Source: Actinoplanes missouriensis 431
Lineage (GTDB): Bacteria; Actinomycetota; Actinomycetes; Mycobacteriales; Micromonosporaceae
Assembly: GCF_000284295.1 (NCBI RefSeq)
Contig: NC_017093.1
Location: forward strand, 7,750,001 to 7,814,000
DNA length: 64,000 nt
Direction: 5' to 3'
Shown: positions 62,234 to 64,000 of the stretch, piece after piece
How positions within the stretch are numbered: the first letter of the stretch is position 1
Layout of the letters: each line of letters begins with the position of its first letter
Translations under genes and position numbers: made by a program
The notes under the pieces: model-generated
Databases searched by the model: none
Seen by the model: the letters and a program-made list of their open reading frames with translations, nothing else
What the model was told of the DNA's origin: nothing

Positions 62234-63106
62234 TTACTTCCGGCGAGCGGTCGCATATCTCGGCCGGCCGGTGAGGTCGGCGTGCGCCGTCACCTCGGTG
62301 AACCGGCCGTCGGCATCGAGGAGCGCGGGCACCGCCGCGCCGTGCACGTCGTCGTGCTCGATGCCCAGCCAGCCGCCGGGCTTCAGCAGCTTCGCGGCGA
62401 GGTCGATCACCGGCCGGATGATCGTCAGGCCGTCGGCGCCACCGAACACCGCCTCGGCGGGGTCGTGATCGGACACTTCGGGCGGCACGGGCGTCCCGTC
62501 GGGCACGTAGGGCGGGTTGCAGAGCACCACGGACACGTGTCCATCAAGGTAGGAGAGGAGATCCGGATCGGTCACGTCGCCTTCGATGACGCGTACCAGA
62601 GGGAAGTTTGCGGCATTGCGCCGCAGCCAGCGCAAGGCGGCCGGTGAGCGCTCCACCGCGACGATCCGGGCCGCGTTCGTCTCGTCCGCCACCGAGAGCG
62701 CGATCGCGCCGCTCCCGCTGCACAGGTCGACCACGATCGCGCCCCGGGTGGTGTGCTCGATCCCCCACCCGGCCAGCAGCTCGGTCTCCGGGCGCGGCAC
62801 GAACACGCCGTCGCCGACCGCCAGCTCGATGTGCCGGAACGCGGCGGAGCCGAGCAGATGCTGCAACGGGATCCGGCGGACACGCCCGGCGACGAGCGCG
62901 CGGAAGCGTGCCAACTCGTCGGCGCGCAGAGTGTCGAGTATCAGCAGCCGGCCGCGCGGCACGCCGAGGGCGTGCGCGGCCAGGAGTTCCGCATCGACCC
63001 GCGGTGATGCCACCCCGGCGGCGGCGAGTTCCGCGGTGGCCGCCGCCAGCTCGGGCGCCAGACGGGTTCGATCCGCGCTCTCGCGGGGGTGTTCGTGGCT
63101 CGGCAT
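62234..63106 (-). CDS. prmC: Peptide chain release factor N5-glutamine methyltransferase
   Basis: 290 residues from ATG 63106. N-terminal helical domain with PRVDAELLAAHALGVPRGRL and RIPLQHLLGSAAF, FVPRPETELL, SAM site VVDLCSGSGAIALSVA, and LCNPPYVPDG with the NPPY glutamine-binding motif. It methylates the GGQ Gln of release factors. No ribosome site is seen before the ATG, so translation may be leaderless. prfA, usually upstream, is not here; the neighbouring gene at 63189 is divergent. Confidence 0.95.
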   Translation of the reverse strand: MPSHEHPRESADRTRLAPELAAATAELAAAGVASPRVDAELLAAHALGVPRGRLLILDTLRADELARFRALVAGRVRRIPLQHLLGSAAFRHIELAVGDGVFVPRPETELLAGWGIEHTTRGAIVVDLCSGSGAIALSVADETNAARIVAVERSPAALRWLRRNAANFPLVRVIEGDVTDPDLLSYLDGHVSVVLCNPPYVPDGTPVPPEVSDHDPAEAVFGGADGLTIIRPVIDLAAKLLKPGGWLGIEHDDVHGAAVPALLDADGRFTEVTAHADLTGRPRYATARRK

Positions 63107-63188
63107 CACGGCATAATCATGAGACGTCGCGCACGCAGGGAATCGGCCGGGTGACCTGTCGGCGTGCCGAGGCCGTGGGAGGCGCCTG

Positions 63189-64000
63189 GTGGGTTGGTTG
63201 GACCAGCTCGCGGAACATGTCGAGGAACTGCGCCGGGCCGGGCAGCTGCAGCAGAACGGGAGATCGGCGCAGGCCCTTCCGATCCTCGACGCGGTCCTGG
63301 CCGCCAGCTCCGACCCGCCCACCCGTGCCTACGCGCTGATCCAGCGATTCGGCGCACTGATCAATCTCGGTCGGGTCGCCGAGCTCTCCGCCGCGATGGC
63401 GGCCGCTGCCGAGGCCGTCCGTGAGGCCCCCGACCCGTACCTGAAAGGCCAGATGCACGCGTTCGCCGCGCTCGGCGCGCATCTGCAGAGCAACCTGGAC
63501 CGTGGCATCACCCATCTGGTGCAGGCCGCGCGGGCGCTGGCCGCCGTGCCGGAGCGGGACGCGGAGACCGCCTGGGGCTGGCACGACCTCGCCATGGCGT
63601 ACTCCTATCTGGGATTTCACGGTCAGGCGCTGACCGCCATCGAGCAGGCCCGCGAGGTCGGCGCCAGCGCCGGGCTGGTGCCGGAGATCTTCGCGGCGCC
63701 CGGCATCCGGCTGCGCAACGCCGTGGGGCTGGACCACCAGGGCGACACCGACGGCTGCCTGCGGGTGCTGCGCGACATCGACGCCGAGCTCTCCCGTTAC
63801 ATCGCCACCGACCAGCTGCGACCGGGCAGCCGCACGGTCTACGGGTACGCGCTGGCCCGCCGCGCCGCGCTGGGCGAGCCGACCAGCGCCGACGCCGCGC
63901 CCTGGCTGATCGGCGGCGGTGACAGTGTGCGGACCCGTGACCTGCGGCATCTCGGCTCGGTCTGCCTCACGATCGCGGACGGCAAACCGGAACGCGCGCT
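63189..64000 (+). CDS. Helical TPR-like repeat protein, 5' part
   Basis: The gene runs off the right edge; 270 codons are present from GTG 63189, with GGGAGG (63177-63182) six bases upstream. The visible part is alpha-helical with TPR-like pairs: GRSAQALPILDAVLAA, RAYALIQRFGALINLGR, AWGWHDLAMAYSYLGFHGQAL and LRVLRDIDAEL. Such N-terminal repeats precede GGDEF diguanylate cyclase domains in some Micromonosporaceae proteins, but the decisive part is outside the window. No signal peptide. Confidence 0.8.
   Translation, partial: MGWLDQLAEHVEELRRAGQLQQNGRSAQALPILDAVLAASSDPPTRAYALIQRFGALINLGRVAELSAAMAAAAEAVREAPDPYLKGQMHAFAALGAHLQSNLDRGITHLVQAARALAAVPERDAETAWGWHDLAMAYSYLGFHGQALTAIEQAREVGASAGLVPEIFAAPGIRLRNAVGLDHQGDTDGCLRVLRDIDAELSRYIATDQLRPGSRTVYGYALARRAALGEPTSADAAPWLIGGGDSVRTRDLRHLGSVCLTIADGKPERA

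Overview
The window is chromosomal DNA from a very GC-rich filamentous actinomycete, most likely a Micromonosporaceae member such as Actinoplanes. Several things point there. Start codons are often GTG, genes are tightly packed, and the mismatch nuclease is NucS. There is a pair of Scy/FilP-like coiled-coil genes beside a methylmalonyl-CoA epimerase, and an actinobacterial prmC-glyA-atp locus. I see no rRNA, tRNA, CRISPR array, prophage or autonomous transposase. Genus is an inference from gene order and style; no database search was possible.

Region by region. 1-6400: an Hsp70-type fragment, an enoyl-CoA hydratase, two small membrane proteins, a soluble chemoreceptor-like protein followed by an Aer-type PAS protein, and a compact ROK regulator-ABC ATPase-ribokinase operon divergent from a NagZ-like GH3 hexosaminidase (6573-8024). 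8028-8931 carries no convincing gene; it holds a MITE-like element with about 80-bp inverted repeats plus a second dispersed repeat. 8932-20000: an AbiEi/DUF559-type protein, the large NAD-glutamate dehydrogenase, a lipoprotein penicillin-binding protein, an arginase-fold protein with a long acidic repeat tail, and a thioredoxin-TPR protein. 20000-26600: acyl-CoA mutase large subunit, MeaB chaperone, thiolase and methylmalonyl-CoA epimerase, interrupted by an FAD monooxygenase/PadR regulator pair. 26800-31400: two DivIVA/FilP-like cytoskeletal coiled-coil proteins and an AI-2E family membrane protein. 31400-42550: hydrolase, small zinc-ribbon protein, aldehyde dehydrogenase, ABC exporter, NucS, membrane proteins, and an FtsK/SpoIIIE-type ATPase overlapping a coiled-coil membrane partner. 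42548-43272 is a second copy of the dispersed element with a palindromic 27-bp tandem array. 43273-47600: 3-hydroxyacyl-CoA dehydrogenase, MurA, ATP:cob(I)alamin adenosyltransferase, PhzF-like protein.

47600-63100, almost entirely on the minus strand, is the essential locus prmC-Sua5-like-LMW phosphatase-SUA5, glyA, atpI/Z and the ATP synthase genes B-E-F-H-A-G-D. A strong hairpin follows atpD. A LytR-CpsA-Psr gene then lies between atpD and atpC. The window closes with the 5' part of a gene with a helical, TPR-like product.

How the genes work together: the mutase, MeaB, epimerase and cobalamin adenosyltransferase form a B12-dependent branched acyl-CoA/propionate route, with thiolase, enoyl-CoA hydratase and hydroxyacyl-CoA dehydrogenase for beta-oxidation or butanoyl-CoA metabolism. 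MurA, the PBP, the LCP protein and the NagZ-like enzyme are cell-wall functions. The points most worth a second look are the dispersed repeat family (8028-8585 and 42723-43150), the prmC-linked Sua5 paralogue that has lost its K-x-R and Ser signature residues beside an intact second copy, the LCP gene splitting atpD from atpC, and the FtsK-like/coiled-coil membrane pair.
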